The position numbers and the translations under genes are program-made. The notes under the pieces are model-generated. The model saw nothing but the letters and a program-made list of their open reading frames with translations. It made no database searches and was not told the origin of the DNA. From Torymus aiolomorphi (lineage: Eukaryota; Arthropoda; Insecta; Hymenoptera; Torymidae), in contig CM070876.1 in NCBI GenBank assembly GCA_036365515.1, positions 107,721,310-107,785,309 on the forward strand: a stretch of DNA of 64,000 bases. The letters run 5' to 3'. Below are positions 43,349-55,649 of the stretch, piece after piece (the first letter of the stretch is position 1; each line of letters begins with the position of its first letter).

Positions 43349-45430
43349 TTATGCTTCATTCAACCACCTGTTCCTAGGGGGATGCGCAGTCGACGAACTC
43401 CCATAAGTGTCGCGTTGTAATTGCGCAACCCTAATCATAGTTCTCCCCTCCAGGCTGCTGCGCTGCTGCCACTCCGAGCCCCTCGCCTTGCCACGAAGCT
43501 CTATTTTCTCAAAGAATGGGACATTTAAACAATTCTCTAGCTCCGTAGGCTGCTCTACATGTGGAGTTAGTAATACGTGATTCGTTTTGCTGTCTTGGTT
43601 GTCTATCAATACAGCAAAGTTTGCATCTTCGGGTTGATGACCTCTCGTTGGTCACTACTTCATTGATGACCGGCACGCCGGCGTCTGGTACGTTTTCCAG
43701 CCAGACGACGGTGGCGAAAGCCAGGTCTTTTTCGTTATTTTCCGACCTGATCAGCCCCAAAGCCCGCTGGCGGCTGGGTTTTCGCAAACGGCGGGTCGCT
43801 CATCGCTGTGTCAAAATCCCTCTGTGGTCGGGCGTTGTCATCATCCTCTTCACATTCTTTGACTTTTTCTTCTTCCTTCTTCTTTTGTTCTAAAAGTCAG
43901 TTTGTATCCTCGAAAATTCTTCGGATTCTCGAAACTCAGAATCAAATTTCCGTAGTCATAGTACCGGATAGGCGAAACGGCCCATTGCACTTATCACGTT
44001 CGGCTGGCGTGAGGCAGCGCATTCCGGGGTGGCCTTTCCCTAGGGTACGCTCGAATCGGTTAGGTCGCTTCTATGGTCACCGTCTACGTTACCTGTAGTG
44101 AAACACACTCCAAACCAGGCATCGTTACCGTCGATTCGTCAAACAAAGTGGGAACGGGATACCTGGCGGCACAAAGCGGATGCGGAAGTTAAGCTTCTAG
44201 GCATTTACGGCACTTTGCGAAACCCCTAGTTACTTTTATCAGTCACTGGTGTGACTGGCCGGGGAGTGACCTGTCAATCGCGGCGTAATTTTTGGCAAAA
44301 TTAGCTGATCGACGATGCCACCTGAGGGGATCGCCTCAGCTGACCCGGAGTCATTCGGCTTCCGGTCGAGGGATCCTATTCCTCCGAGGATCTTCATCTC
44401 TCTTCTATTCGTCTGAAAGTTGACGGTTTGGTGGATTTTCCCGTGTCGTTTTCCACCATCCATCGAACTTTAACAGCGCTACGATGTTTCGGCACCGAAG
44501 TTTGTTACCTGCCGTACGCTAAAAGCTACCGTTGATCTATCCCGCTCGTCACTTTATGTGAGCCCCTTTGGTCAAACGATGTGTCTCGCTGTCTTTGCTT
44601 TAGCGACGGTAGGCTGCGGCTACGTCAGCTTCACTGATCATTGCCCCTGTATGAGACGCAACTCATCTCACCGCAGCCATAGTAGTGAATGAGGCCTGAG
44701 GGCTGTCCTTGACCTCGTAGACGGTCGTCCTTGCCCCTGTATCAAGGTCGCTCAAATGATCCCTTGAGGCTGTCCTTGGCCTTGTCGACGGTCTTCCTTG
44801 CCCTCGTAATGAGATCTCCGTTTCTCTTTTCAACAATTCTTTGGAGATTTCACTTAACTGCTATGGTAACACGAACTGTCATTGCTCACGCTGTTCTCTT
44901 ATTCCTGACGTGGTGGTCTTTGTTCGTCTTCTTTGTCTTCTGAAAACAATCGTCGCTTTCTTCTTCATCGTCACTTCTGAGTTCTATTCATCACTCATTC
45001 TTCTCTTATTTAGTGATTTTCTATCATCTGGCGTCATCTTCTTTCTTCGTCGTCCTCTTCATCGATTATTGCAGCATATTCTCTCTCTTTCTGGTGACGC
45101 ACATCACCAAGGTTTCAACTTACCTTGGTGAGTCCCCCCCCCTCCCAGGCTCTAACGTGGCTCTTAAGCAACGGTTGAGTCCTGCTTACCAGCGACACCT
45201 GGGAAGAGAGCTCTACTTTTTCATGACGGTTGTCTCTAAATTCTCTTTTGTCTCGTGTTTCTTCTTCTTCTTCTGGTACACATTCTTCCATGTTCTGTAC
45301 CAGTTTTGTCTTGATTGTCCGTTCGTCGATTTCATTACACGTGGGAGGGTGATTTAGAGCATGTTTGTGTGTGCGGTTTCTAAAGAAAAGGGATCGTCCC
45401 CTAAGGCGCACCTTCTTTATATAAATCAAT
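43349..45430 (-). pseudogene. Decayed gag-like region of an LTR element
   Basis: Minus-strand frames are interrupted by many stops. One (45429-45115) has an acidic tract CVPEEEEETRDKREF. Another (43787-43509) reads FATVVWLENVPDAGVPVIN and a Cys pair RRCKLCCIDRQ. The VPVI phrase is also present in the decayed region at 22.8-23.0 kb, hinting at related elements. Positions 44696-44810 contain a duplicated GAGGCTGTCCTTG...GACGGTC segment with a period of about 70 bp. No RT, integrase or protease motif is visible. Confidence 0.35.
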
Positions 45431-45569
45431 AAATAATAAAATATATAAATAATTTATAATATTGGTTATTCTACTTAACCTACACGCTCTGAATTGCACC
45501 TCGAGTTGCAGACTGTTTGATACCAGATGCTAAGTTCAACACGCACTGGCTGGTTTTTCTCTTAAATGG

Positions 45570-45612
45570 CCAGTAATTGGTACTTCGATCCCTTTTTAGT
45601 ACCAATTACTGG
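45570..45612. repeat. 15-bp perfect hairpin
   Basis: CCAGTAATTGGTACT pairs with AGTACCAATTACTGG across a 13-nt loop ending in T5. Confidence 0.85.
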
Positions 45613-46002
45613 TTTGTCTTTGTCTTACAGCTATGATATATTCTTCACTAAAAAATTATCAAACACAGAAAAAATTGCACCAGCCAGTTCACCGCGGGTT
45701 CGAATCTACCCCTTAGTTCGATTCTTAGTCACTTATTCCATTCCCTTGATGGTATTATCTCTACTAGCCTTCACTAGGCTAGCAACTGGTATCGATTAAA
45801 CGCTCATCACAAATTTTGTCGAGTGTTCAATCCCCTGATGCTTCTCTTCACAATTTTGTGTTATTGTTTAAACAAATTATAATTATTGTTTAGACAAATA
45901 AGAGTCTCGGTCGCAAAAAACGGGAAAAACGCAAAACGCAATTTTCGGGATTCGAACTTTGCTCCGTCGAAGTCAAAATTTCGCGATATTCCCAAGCACA
46001 CG

Positions 46003-47300
46003 CATGTTTAGAGCGCCAGTTGTCACTGGGTGGTTACAAGGGTTAAGACGCGTTTCACCTGCACGTCTTAGCGGTTCAACTCCAGATCTTTCGGTGCAAC
46101 TCTCGGAGACCTAATAGCCAGATTAGGCAGCGGACGCTACAACGTCGTATAATGCTAAACCTTATCTGGTTACTTACCGTGCAACACGCAAGTCGGAGAC
46201 TCGCGCTTTATTTTGCCAGGGACTCAAACTTCTCACCGGGTTCCTGGTTCGTGTGCCAGCTGCTCAGATGTAAACGATACGTTTTCACTAACGTAACGAC
46301 CGCGGAGGCGGCGGGGGACTAAGATCGCGAATGATAACTCGAGCAGTTAATGTTAATAATAAAGGCTATTTTTTATTGAATAAAAGGTGATAAAGTTGAG
46401 TAATTGGTAAACAGTCTTTATGGTAAAATAATTATGTTAAAGTATGATTAGTTTCCTACCTAACGGTGCGCCAGCACATATAATCAGACGTCAGCTGTCT
46501 CGAGGGCTGGCGACACACTCGCGGTAATATACGCCACGAGTACACGGTATTCTACGTCGCGCATTCATCGTTGAATACGCGAGTATGAGAGAGCGGTTGC
46601 GCTCGCTGCGCGACACATACAGACTAGTCAGAGCGCGAGAGAGGACAGGCTTCTATGCTATGTCGTCTGCGCAGTTCTTATGCGTACTTGCCGGTTACAA
46701 ACTGTCGGCAAGCCGAACCTTGCCGGTGACCTTCCACAAATAATGTCCCGGACCTGTGCTCTCTCTGCACTCGCTCTCTCCATACGAGAACGCCTATTCG
46801 AAGTCGCTGTCCAGGTGTGACGAGCCTGGACAAGCGGTTGCGCGTAATTACCCGCGATGCGGATGATACCTGCACGCTTACCATTCTGATAGGTTAGATT
46901 GATACGGTGTGGCCTATGTTTCTCGCGGATATCCTCGCTGTTCGTCTGGCTTCGTAGTATCATCTCTCGTTATCCTCTGTGCTGCTCTCATGCCAGGCGA
47001 ACAGGCTTACTGCACGAGATTGTTGCTGGTTTGGGAGTACGGCTGGTTGATCTAGCCTGTGCACTGTTTCTGTGTTCTTCTTGTGTTTCCGACGAAAGTA
47101 CGGAACGACACACTCTTGGAACAACGATAATAGCCTCAGGATGCATCCCGTCTGCACTTCTGAGGTTGAAACAGTGAAACACCTCACTACTTATCGCGGG
47201 AAACGCGATATTTCCGCTAACTCGCTTCTGTACGCGCTTCTCTCCGAACGATAACAACATGGATGCCGGCCGTGTCTCGGCCGGCAGCTTCGTCATGTTC
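46003..47300 (-). mobile_element. Probable 5' LTR and primer-binding site
   Basis: On the minus strand AGTGACAACT is followed by TGGCGCTC at about 46020, in the position and form of a tRNA primer-binding site just inside an LTR. The gag-like region lies downstream. The block from 46030 to 47300 is GC-rich with an ATAAAAAATAG-type poly(A) region near 46370 and overlapping meaningless frames on both strands. No matching 3' LTR with the same end was found. Confidence 0.35.
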
Positions 47301-48180
47301 TCGATACAGCTCTAATTCTGCATCGACGCGCCATCTAACGTTCATTATCATGAACTTATTAATTGCCGATTTATTACCGACGTCGGTACGGCAGGCCGTG
47401 ACAAGGTATGTAGTGGATATTACAATAATCCATAACTTTTTGAGAAAATATAAACTTAATTTTATCATAGTGAGTTAGAAGTGATGATCTGTTTTAAAAC
47501 TTTTTGACCAAAGTGGATGTTTTTATTTTTTCCGCTCACATGTATCTCTTTTTTTAAATTAAATTGAGTCTTGATATAAATATATTTCTATTCACAGAAA
47601 GTGTTGACCCTATGGTCTCATTATCAAGCTATTTTAAACTTTAACAAAACACTCACTATCCACTTGTATTTTCACAAACTAATTATTAGATGTACTTTTA
47701 AATATAATATAGTTAATCTTTACTTTCAAATCAACTCAAGAGTCCAAAAAGTACAAAATTAATTAAGAATCGTATAAAGAAGTTTAAAATCCCAGTGCGT
47801 GTGTGATATCAGCTGTTTTTACATTGATGCTAGCAGTCTATGTTATCTGTAAGTATTCTAGTTTATGGTTATGGCACAAAAAAGAGAGTACGCTAATGTC
47901 GAAAATTGACTGGTCAATTTCAAGTAAAGTGATCAGAATTTGCGTTTAAGAACGATTCCATTGGGATTTAAATTAAAACGTAGGTTATTTTAATGTTAAA
48001 TAGATAATAAAAGAAAATCAAGTTTTTCGTCATTTTGTAGGGGGCTGTATTCTTAAGCTATAAAGGACATTTAAAATTTTTTTTATTTATAGATCCACAC
48101 TTTTTTTAGGTTGAGAATAACATATATAATTGAAAAATAAAATAAAAAAAAAATTAATTTTTTACATAATTTATGTCTAT
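47301..48180. other. Intergenic DNA upstream of Helitron helicase
   Basis: AT-rich from 47480 on. Nothing recognised. Confidence 0.45.
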
Positions 48181-49763
48181 GACCCCCTTAAGTGAAGCAA
48201 TAAATTTTCAATTTCCCAATGAATTATGTCAACTTTTTAGTTTCATTTTGATTGTCCATAATCCTATAAATGCACAAAAGTTATATGATAAATATAAATC
48301 GTATTTCTTAAGTCCAAAGTTACACGAAACAATTGCGGAAAAAATGCATTGAAATTAATTGACAGTACATTATCACTTCATGGTTTTTCCATAAAAGATT
48401 TTGGATTACCAAATATTTCAATTGAATTAATGGAATGTGATGATGACATAGATGATGACATATGTTCGCATATTGTTGTTAATGAAGATGAACTTGATAG
48501 AAGAATAGGATTATTAAACGATTATCAACATAAACTATTCACTGAAATAACAAAATCGGTTTTGAGCGACGATGAAAAAAAATTATTTTTTCTTGATGGA
48601 CCTGGTCGAACTGGAAAAAGTTATTTCTTAAATACATTGATCATATTTTTACATAATAAAAATTATTCTGAATTATCAGTTGCTTGGACTGGCATTGCTG
48701 CTAATCTATTAATTAATGGAGAAACAGCGCATACTGCATTTAAATTACCACTTCAAATAAACGAACGATCAACATGTAATGTTTCGCACAATTCAAGGTA
48801 TGCAAATTATATTAAGAATGTAAATGTATTATTTTGGGATGAAATTTCTATGACTAACAAATATGCGTTTAATATCGTAGATCGATTGTTTAAAGATTTA
48901 TGTCAAAATACAAAACCATTTGGTGGTAAAGTAATAATTCTCTGGTGATTTTAGGCAAACATTACCAATTGTGCGTCATGGTAGTAGAGCTCAAATAGTA
49001 GAATGTTCTGTAAAAAGTTGTAAAATATGGCTATAATTTCATTATTTGAAGCCAAATAAAAATATGAGAATATCTAACGATGACATCTTATTTAAGAAAT
49101 GGCTTTTAAATTTAGGAGAAGGACAATATTCTACCAAATTTGAAACAAATAATAACCTTTAAAAATACTACCTAATTTTTTATCTAATGGTGATTTAGTT
49201 ACTGAAATTTTTGGAAACTAATTTAATCCGTTTGAGATTTCTATGAAAAATAAAGTAATTTTATTTAATTACACATTTTATTTAATTACCCGACAAATAA
49301 TTATGTCCTTAAAATGAATAATGAAATATTAAATCGATTAAATGGTGACTGCAAAGAATATTTAAGTATTGATACTATTGTAGATGATGAAAATGAATGT
49401 TTGGAAGATGGTCTTTGTACTGGAACGAGATTAATTGTCAGATATTTAGGTGAATATGTAATTAAAGCAGACATAATTACTGGAAATAAAGCTGGTAATA
49501 CAGTTTCAATACCACGAATAGATTTCAGCTCTTCAAAAGAAGAAATTACATTTCATATGATCAGAAGGCAATTTCTTATAAGACTGGGATTTGCAATGAC
49601 AATTAATAAATCACAGGGACAATCATTTCAAAATTTTGGAATTTATTTACCGTCGCCAGTATTTAGCAATGGGCAACTGTATGTTGCATTATCTAGACTA
49701 TCTTTAAAAAGTAGTTTAAAAATTCTTTTGATTGAAGAAGCAGTATACACTGAACATAACTAG
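48181..49763 (+). pseudogene. Decayed Helitron Pif1-like helicase
   Basis: The frame opens at about 48181 with PNELCQLFSFILIVHNP, the region preceding the helicase in Helitron proteins. A frameshift near 48345 leads to frame 48349-48948. That frame has KDFGLPNI, Walker A GPGRTGKS (GKS kept, preceding residues altered), a HTAFKLPL segment and Walker B LFWDEISM. A frameshift at about 48945 precedes GDFRQTLPIVRHGS. More stops follow. Frame 49314-49763 keeps DGLCTGTRLIV, FAMTINKSQGQSF and NGQLYVALSR, but the PPHxLxLK region before DGLC is deleted. Same class as 12749-13586, on the opposite strand. No Rep/HUH domain is seen upstream. Confidence 0.85.
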
Positions 49764-49862
49764 GGGGGCCGAGCCCCCCTGCGTGTCTTCGACACGCCTA
49801 CCCCCCGCCCCCACACACATCTGCTCCTCGCTTCACTCGTCGCCCCCCTCTCCCTATGTAAA
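49758..49862 (-). mobile_element. Helitron-like 3' terminus, copy A
   Basis: Read on the minus strand it ends GGGGGGCTCGGCCCCCCTAG followed by T: a GC-rich hairpin then CTAG at an A/T site. A second hairpin CGTGTC/GACACG lies inside. The same block occurs at 51997-52125. The body extends to the right, so this terminus belongs to a different element from the helicase on the plus strand. Confidence 0.5.
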
Positions 49863-49880
49863 AACTTCGTTTTGACATAA

Positions 49881-50871
49881 TAGGCACGACCGCAATGCTC
49901 AGAAGAACCTTATAATTTTATTATTGCAAAAATTGTAATACTTTATTTTTATCGATTTTTGGATATCGATTTTTCCGATTTTGTTGATAGCTATTGTATT
50001 TAATATTTCTGTATCAAATCGAATTCTGTTAAATAATAAGCGAAAATTGACTATGTAAGGTGCATTGATGCATTAAAAATCGGTTTTAGGTTTAGATACC
50101 AGGAATTGATTTTACATGAAAATGTTAAATGGGAAAAATTTTTGTTTTATTATAATCTACAATTTTTATATTAACATATTTATGTAAAGTTAAACCCTGT
50201 CAAGTTATAGCCGAAAATGTCCATTTTATGTATATTTAGGCGTTAAAAATCGTTTTTATGAGTTTAACTCGTCAGGAATTAATTTACATGAAAATGTTAA
50301 ATGGAAAAAGTTTTATTTTATTATAATCTACAACTTTTACATTTAACATATTTGCGTAAAGTTAAATCCTGTTGAGTTATAACCGAAAATCGTCCATTTT
50401 TTACCTTTTTCGACGTTTTTTCGCATTTGTGTTGGTAAATATTGCTCGTAGAAAAAGATTCCCAACAGAAAAAAGGTGTCTTTTAAGTAGTTTTAGCAGA
50501 TAGACCTGTAGATATTAACTTAATTAATTTTTCTAGACATTAAGGTTAAAAATCGATTTTTTGAAATGTTTCTTTATGCTCCTATTTCTAAAGTTTTCCA
50601 CCGATCATCTTCGTTAGGGAATTGTCAGTTACGTATAATTAGACGAGTATATTCCCCAAAGCCTATTTGGATCCATCGAAATTTCGCTCAGATAATCGGG
50701 TTACTTGGTCACATACATACGTACAGACATACATACACCTCCAAAAACGCTTAAAATGAACTCATTGTGGGTGGAAAATAGTTTTTATATCGTAAATTTT
50801 CAGTTTTTGAAGTGTTACAGTTTTCGCCCTGACGAAAATATAAGGCTCTCCCGAGAAGCGATCGTGCCTAA
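49881..50871. mobile_element. Foldback-family copy i
   Basis: The left end TAGGCACGACCGC and the right end CGATCGTGCCTA are inverted. The right arm is well preserved: TACGTACAGACATACATACA, then CCCTGACGAAAATATAAGGC. The left arm is mostly lost after about 55 bp. The interior (49980-50470) holds two palindromic units of about 176 bp (TAACTCGTCAGGA..., AATGTTAAATGG...). Confidence 0.7.
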
Positions 50872-51019
50872 AAAGGACAAAGCAGATTTTTTAAGAAGAA
50901 ACGAAAATGAAATGACAAATATTTATACTAAAAATATAGTCTACGAAGAAATATTTTATAACGTCTAACGTTTTATTTATATCTTTCAATTTTTAAAATA
51001 ATAATAAAACATAATATCA

Positions 51020-51995
51020 AGTAGTACTATAAACAGCAGCAACTACACGTGGAAACGTGTAAGTAGCGCTTAAAAATTAGATACCCAAAATTTCATTTTA
51101 TTCTTATATTCAAAAAATAAGAATAAAACATATTCTTTACAAATTTATTACTATAAATTGCAGCAACTATATAAGAGAAGAGTAAGTAGCGCTTAAAATA
51201 ATTTGTTATTATTAGTATATTTAATAAGGTACATTTAAATATAAAAATAAAAATAAAAATCAGTTATGATAACGAATTTTAATAATAGAATGTAAAATTG
51301 CAGCTACTACATGCAAAAATAAGTAAGTAGCGCATAAAATAATTGGTTATTATTAGTATATTTAATAAGATACATTTAAAGATAAAAATGAAAATAAAAA
51401 TGAGTAATGATAACGAATTTAAATAATAGCCTATAAAAAAAATCAGCTGATAAATCAGATGATTTGTCAGATGATTTATCAGTTTCTCATGTCAAAATGT
51501 CACCTGAGATTCTACCCGGATGCTGTCAAAAGCTTACGTAAATTCAAAATCAGCTTCATCAGTATTGGAAATTGCCTGTTAGGATTTTTTACCCCTAGAT
51601 GAGTTCAAAAATGCACGTTTGGAAGCATTTTACGCAATTTTTCAAATTTTACAAATTTTGTACATGAGATATCAGCTGAGAAATCAATTGAAAAATGTTT
51701 CCAAACGTGCATTTTTGAACTCATCTGTGGGTAAAAGATCCTGGCAGGCAATTTCCAATACTGAAGAAGTTGATCTTTAATTTACGTAAGCTTATGGCAA
51801 CATCCGGGCAAAATTTCAAGTGACATTTTGGCATGATAAATCAACTGATAAATTATCTGACAAATCATCTGATTTTTTTTGGTAGGGAGAAAGTAAAATT
51901 GCAGCAATTACACGCAAAAATAAGTAAGTAGCACCTAAAATAATTGGTTATTATTAGTATAATTAATAAGGTACATTTAAAGATAAAAATAAAAA
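51020..51995. repeat. Tandem repeat, about 135-bp unit, four copies, interrupted
   Basis: GCAGCAACTACA...AAGTAAGTAGCGC recurs at about 51032, 51161, 51301 and 51900. The last spacing becomes about 139 bp once the 460-bp insertion at 51428-51888 is removed. Confidence 0.85.
51428..51888. mobile_element. Foldback MITE inserted in the 135-bp tandem repeat
   Basis: Arms of about 215 bp are inverted: CCTAYAAAAAAAATCAG, then AGATGATTTGTCAGAT, CATCCGGG..., AAGCTTACGTAAATT and ATGAGTTCAAAAATGCACG. The centre is near 51658. The flanking repeat unit is otherwise continuous, proving insertion. Confidence 0.85.
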
Positions 51996-51996
51996 T

Positions 51997-52125
51997 AACT
52001 AGGGGGCCGAGCCCCCCTGGGTGTCTCGCTGCGCTCGACACGCCAACTCCCCCCCCCCGCCCCCACACACACCTGCTCCTCGCTTCGTTCGTCGCCCGCC
52101 CCCTCCCTATGTAAAAACTTCGTTT
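51997..52125 (-). mobile_element. Helitron-like 3' terminus, copy B
   Basis: Near-identical to 49758-49862, including the terminal hairpin (GGGGGGCTCGGCCCCC), CTAG and the TATGTAAAAACTTCGTTTT stretch that leads into the TTAGGCACGACCGC head in both places. Confidence 0.5.
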
Positions 52126-52400
52126 TTAGGCACGACCGCTTCTCGAGAGAGCCTTATATTTTCGTCAGGGCGAAAATTGTAACACTTCAAATTATGAAAA
52201 TTTACAACATAAAAACTATTTTCCACCCAAAAGGAGTACATTTTAAGTGTTTTCAGAGATGTATGTATGTCTGTACGTATATATGTGATCAAGTAACCCG
52301 ATTATCTCCGCGAAATTTCGACAAATCCAATCGGGCTTTGGGGAATATACTCGTCTAATTATAAGTAACTGATAGTTCTCTACCGAGCCAAATCGATCGA
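52126..52400 (+). repeat. Foldback-family copy ii, head only
   Basis: TTAGGCACGACCGCTTCTCG, then ATGTATGTATGTCTGTACG and ATTATCTCCGCGAAATTTCG. It matches the inverse of 50560-50870. The body is lost after about 52400. Confidence 0.7.
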
Positions 52401-53212
52401 CAAATAAAAAAACGCCAGGGCAAATAAAAATTTGAAAAAATCGATTTTTGAGAAATCGGTGAACAAAATTAAATTTAAGTCAAAAACAACAAATGCATCT
52501 GCTAAAACTAATTAGAGCATCTGCTAAAACTAAGATCCCGCTGCATTGCTATCTCCGACGAGTCACCACCAGAAGACGGTCACGGCGACAAGGACATCCA
52601 TCAGGAAGCCGTACTACAGCAGTCTGCTGTCATCGCTGGGAATGCCGGGCGTCGGAATTGTATCACATACGCTGATACGCATACAGCACCGCCAGACCGC
52701 AGACGGTGAGACGGGCCGTGCGCCCGTGCTGCGACAATAGTACTTTGTGCAGCCACTCATGCTCGCAGCGCTAACGGTTAAGGCGCGGAGGTCGAAAGAA
52801 TATAGCCAGATAATAGCCAGATGCCAGATTCTCGAGTGCCTTAGTGCTGACTGCTGAGCCTATTCCTTCGTTTCCTCAATCCTTTCCCGTTCGCCGCGTT
52901 AGAGCGTGTGTGTACTTATGCATGTGATGTGTGCGCACCGGCCGCCGCAAGTAACTTTTCGAAATTGAGATTGTACTGCGCGTGGTATAAATTCGTCGGG
53001 ATACGAGTCAACTTTTGTACTTTTTTTTTTAATTAGGAACCCGCAAACATCGCTTTTATTTCCCCTGTAGTTAACATGTCATGCAAAGCGTCGTGTGAGC
53101 AGCTGACGTCCATCTTTGGTTAAAACTAAAGACTTGGAGTTTTCATTTCGTTCAGCCTAGCCCACTTCCCTATTTACTGCAACCCGACTGCGGATTACAA
53201 TTTATGTACTTT
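52401..53212. other. GC-rich stretch of unknown origin
   Basis: A direct duplication of GCATCTGCTAAAACTAATTA occurs near 52494-52530. From 52530 to 53000 the DNA is GC-rich with two overlapping short plus-strand frames of basic composition, not convincing. It could be an LTR or a captured host segment. Confidence 0.3.
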
Positions 53213-54720
53213 TTAGGCACGACCGCTTCTTTAGGCACAACCGCTTCTCGTGAGAGCCTTATATTTTCACCAGAGTGAAAATTGTAACTCCCCGAAAACT
53301 AGCAATTTCCTGTATAAAAACTATTTTCCGCCCAGAAATAATTCATTTTAGGTGTTTTTATGATGTATGTATGTATGTATGTACGTTCGTGTGTAATCAA
53401 GTTTATGGATTATCTCAGCGAATTTTCGATCGATTTCATCGGGATTGCGGGAAAATACTCCTCTAATTATAGCTAAGTGCTGGAATCCTATTGAGAAAGA
53501 TCGATGGAAATTTTGTCAAATGGGAGCACAAAGAAATATCTCAAAAAATCGACTTTTAAGCCTAATGTCTAGAAAAATTAATTTTCAGTTAATATCTACA
53601 GATCTATCTGCTAAAACTAATTAAAATACACATTTTTTCTGTTCAACACTTTTCTCTACGAGCAATATTTGCCAAGATAAACGCGAAAAACGGCAAAAAA
53701 GGTCAAAAATAGACGATTTTTGGCTATAACTTGACAGGATTTGATTTTACCCAAAAATGTTAAATACAATAGTTGTAGATAATATTAAAACAAAACTTTT
53801 TTTCATTTAACATTTTTCTTTAAAATTAACTCCTGACGAGTTATGATTGTAAAAACGGTTTTAAACGGTAAAATATACATAAAATGGACGATTTTCGGCT
53901 ATAACTTGACAGGATCTTTTTTCACACAATTTATAAATGTAAAAGTTGTACATTATAAGAAAACAAAACGTTTTCCCGTTTAATATTTTCATGTACGATC
54001 AATACTTGACAAGCTAGGCTTATAAAAACGATTTTTTGTAATGCTTAAATACAGATAAAATCATCGTTTTTCGACTATTATTTAGCAAAATTTGACTTGA
54101 CATAAACAGATATAAACAAAAGAGTAAAATAATCGTTGAACAAAACTTGTTTCCTATTTGACATTTGTATATACAATCATTTCATAATGATAATATAATG
54201 GACTTTGAGGAGAATTCTTAATTCCTAGCCAAACTTAGAAATTAACCAACCGAGCTAATCTTACCAGCGATAACTACCTACCCGTATTGTGTCTAACCAC
54301 AAACATAGAGCATTTTTATTATAATTCTCTTCCAGTTCCTAATTACCTAACGCCTCACATTCTAAAGTATTGACACTTAAAATAACTAACGGTGCTGCAG
54401 AAGTAGCAAATTGAAACTACACTACTTCATAAATATCAATTTGCTCAACATCATCTAACTAGCAACCATTGACTAGGTCAGTAACTATACCATCTGTTGT
54501 CTCACTGTAGAAATAACTTAAGCCTAAAGATCGACAACGTACAAATAACAGATCAACCACTACTCTATGAGCCAAGTAAGAGAGTTGAGCACCTAAAACA
54601 CATATAACTAATAAATACATGATACAAAAAATAATACCGTATGAAAAAAGTCTATAGCAATGGTCGTTACTGACTTACCTCGATACATCAGTTACCTACA
54701 AAAAATTAAATCGAACTCAA
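53213..54720 (+). mobile_element. Foldback-family copy iii, one arm
   Basis: The head is duplicated (TTAGGCACGACCGC then TTAGGCACAACCGC). Next comes an ATGT microsatellite and the AATTTTCGATCGATTTCATC block. Tandem palindromic units follow from about 53640 to 54190 (CTATAACTTGACAGGAT at intervals of about 176 bp). A spacer (54200-54720) matches 58640-59090, e.g. CTAATCTTACCAGCGA, CCTCACATTCTAAAG and AGAGAGTTGAGCACCTA. Confidence 0.75.
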
Positions 54721-55640
54721 AATCATGGCTGTTAAAAAAATGATAATAAGGCACTAGCGAGAAGGAAAGATGCATCGGAAGCGAGTGTGTGGGGCGCAGG
54801 ACGGGTCCAGGGGCAGAGCCGCTGGTGGGAGTGCAGGGCGCGAAGCCCCTGCTCAGCGGGGTGTGGGAGGGTGAAGGGCCCCACCTGAAATAAAATTACT
54901 GATAAAATTAAAAAAAAAAAGAAAAAAAATAACAACATAATATATATATAAACATATTACAGAAATTAATAATTTAAACTAGCCAATTCTTTACCTCCCT
55001 TGTTGTTGTGTAATATAATATTCACCATACACTGGCCGAAAGTACCACTTTGCTCCCAACTCCGCAATGGGAACCTGGTATTTTCGGTCGGAATATGGTG
55101 AAAAATAATATACACAACACGAGGCTCTGGTGGCAATTCATACGTGCTCTGAACTGGCAAACGCCTAGCTACGCTCCCGACTCAAAAACCCGAATGTAAT
55201 ATTTTCAGCTGGGGTATGGTGAAAAATCATTAATAATAAAAATGATCACCGCATAACATACGATCTTTCAATAAAACTATTGTTTACTAAGAAACTGTTG
55301 GTGTTAAATATGATTCAAAAGATTCTAAACTGTCAAATGCAATATAAAAAGAAGGAAATTTAAAACTGATCATCACTCATGTAAATTATTTTATGTATTT
55401 CATCTATACACATATTCTATTATAACGAATATCCGTATTTAGACTATACAAATTTCTTATTATAATAAGATGCAGGTTAGTCACTTTACGGTAGTCTCAG
55501 TTATTATTACTTGACTGTACACTGTAAATTGATTATTATCTTAAATATAATCTTAGGTTTTTATTTTTGAGTTAGTAGATCTATTAATAATTCTCCCTGG
55601 ACAAAATAAAACCAAACTAGAATATCCAAAAACACACCGA
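54721..55640. other. Mixed intergenic DNA with a GC-rich tail and a short duplication
   Basis: Positions 54770-54890 are GC-rich with GGGCGCGAAGCCCC hairpin potential, like a Helitron end but without CTRR. Positions 55070-55110 and 55195-55235 are direct repeats around TATTTTC.G..GG.ATATGGTGAAAAAT. The rest is AT-rich. Confidence 0.4.
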
Positions 55641-55649
55641 AGAAAAACA

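Noticed and set aside
46013..46100. tRNA-like words (AGCGGTTCAACTCC, and GGGTTCGAATC near 45703)
   Set aside because: No complete cloverleaf can be drawn with proper acceptor and D arms. More likely LTR/PBS sequence or coincidence.
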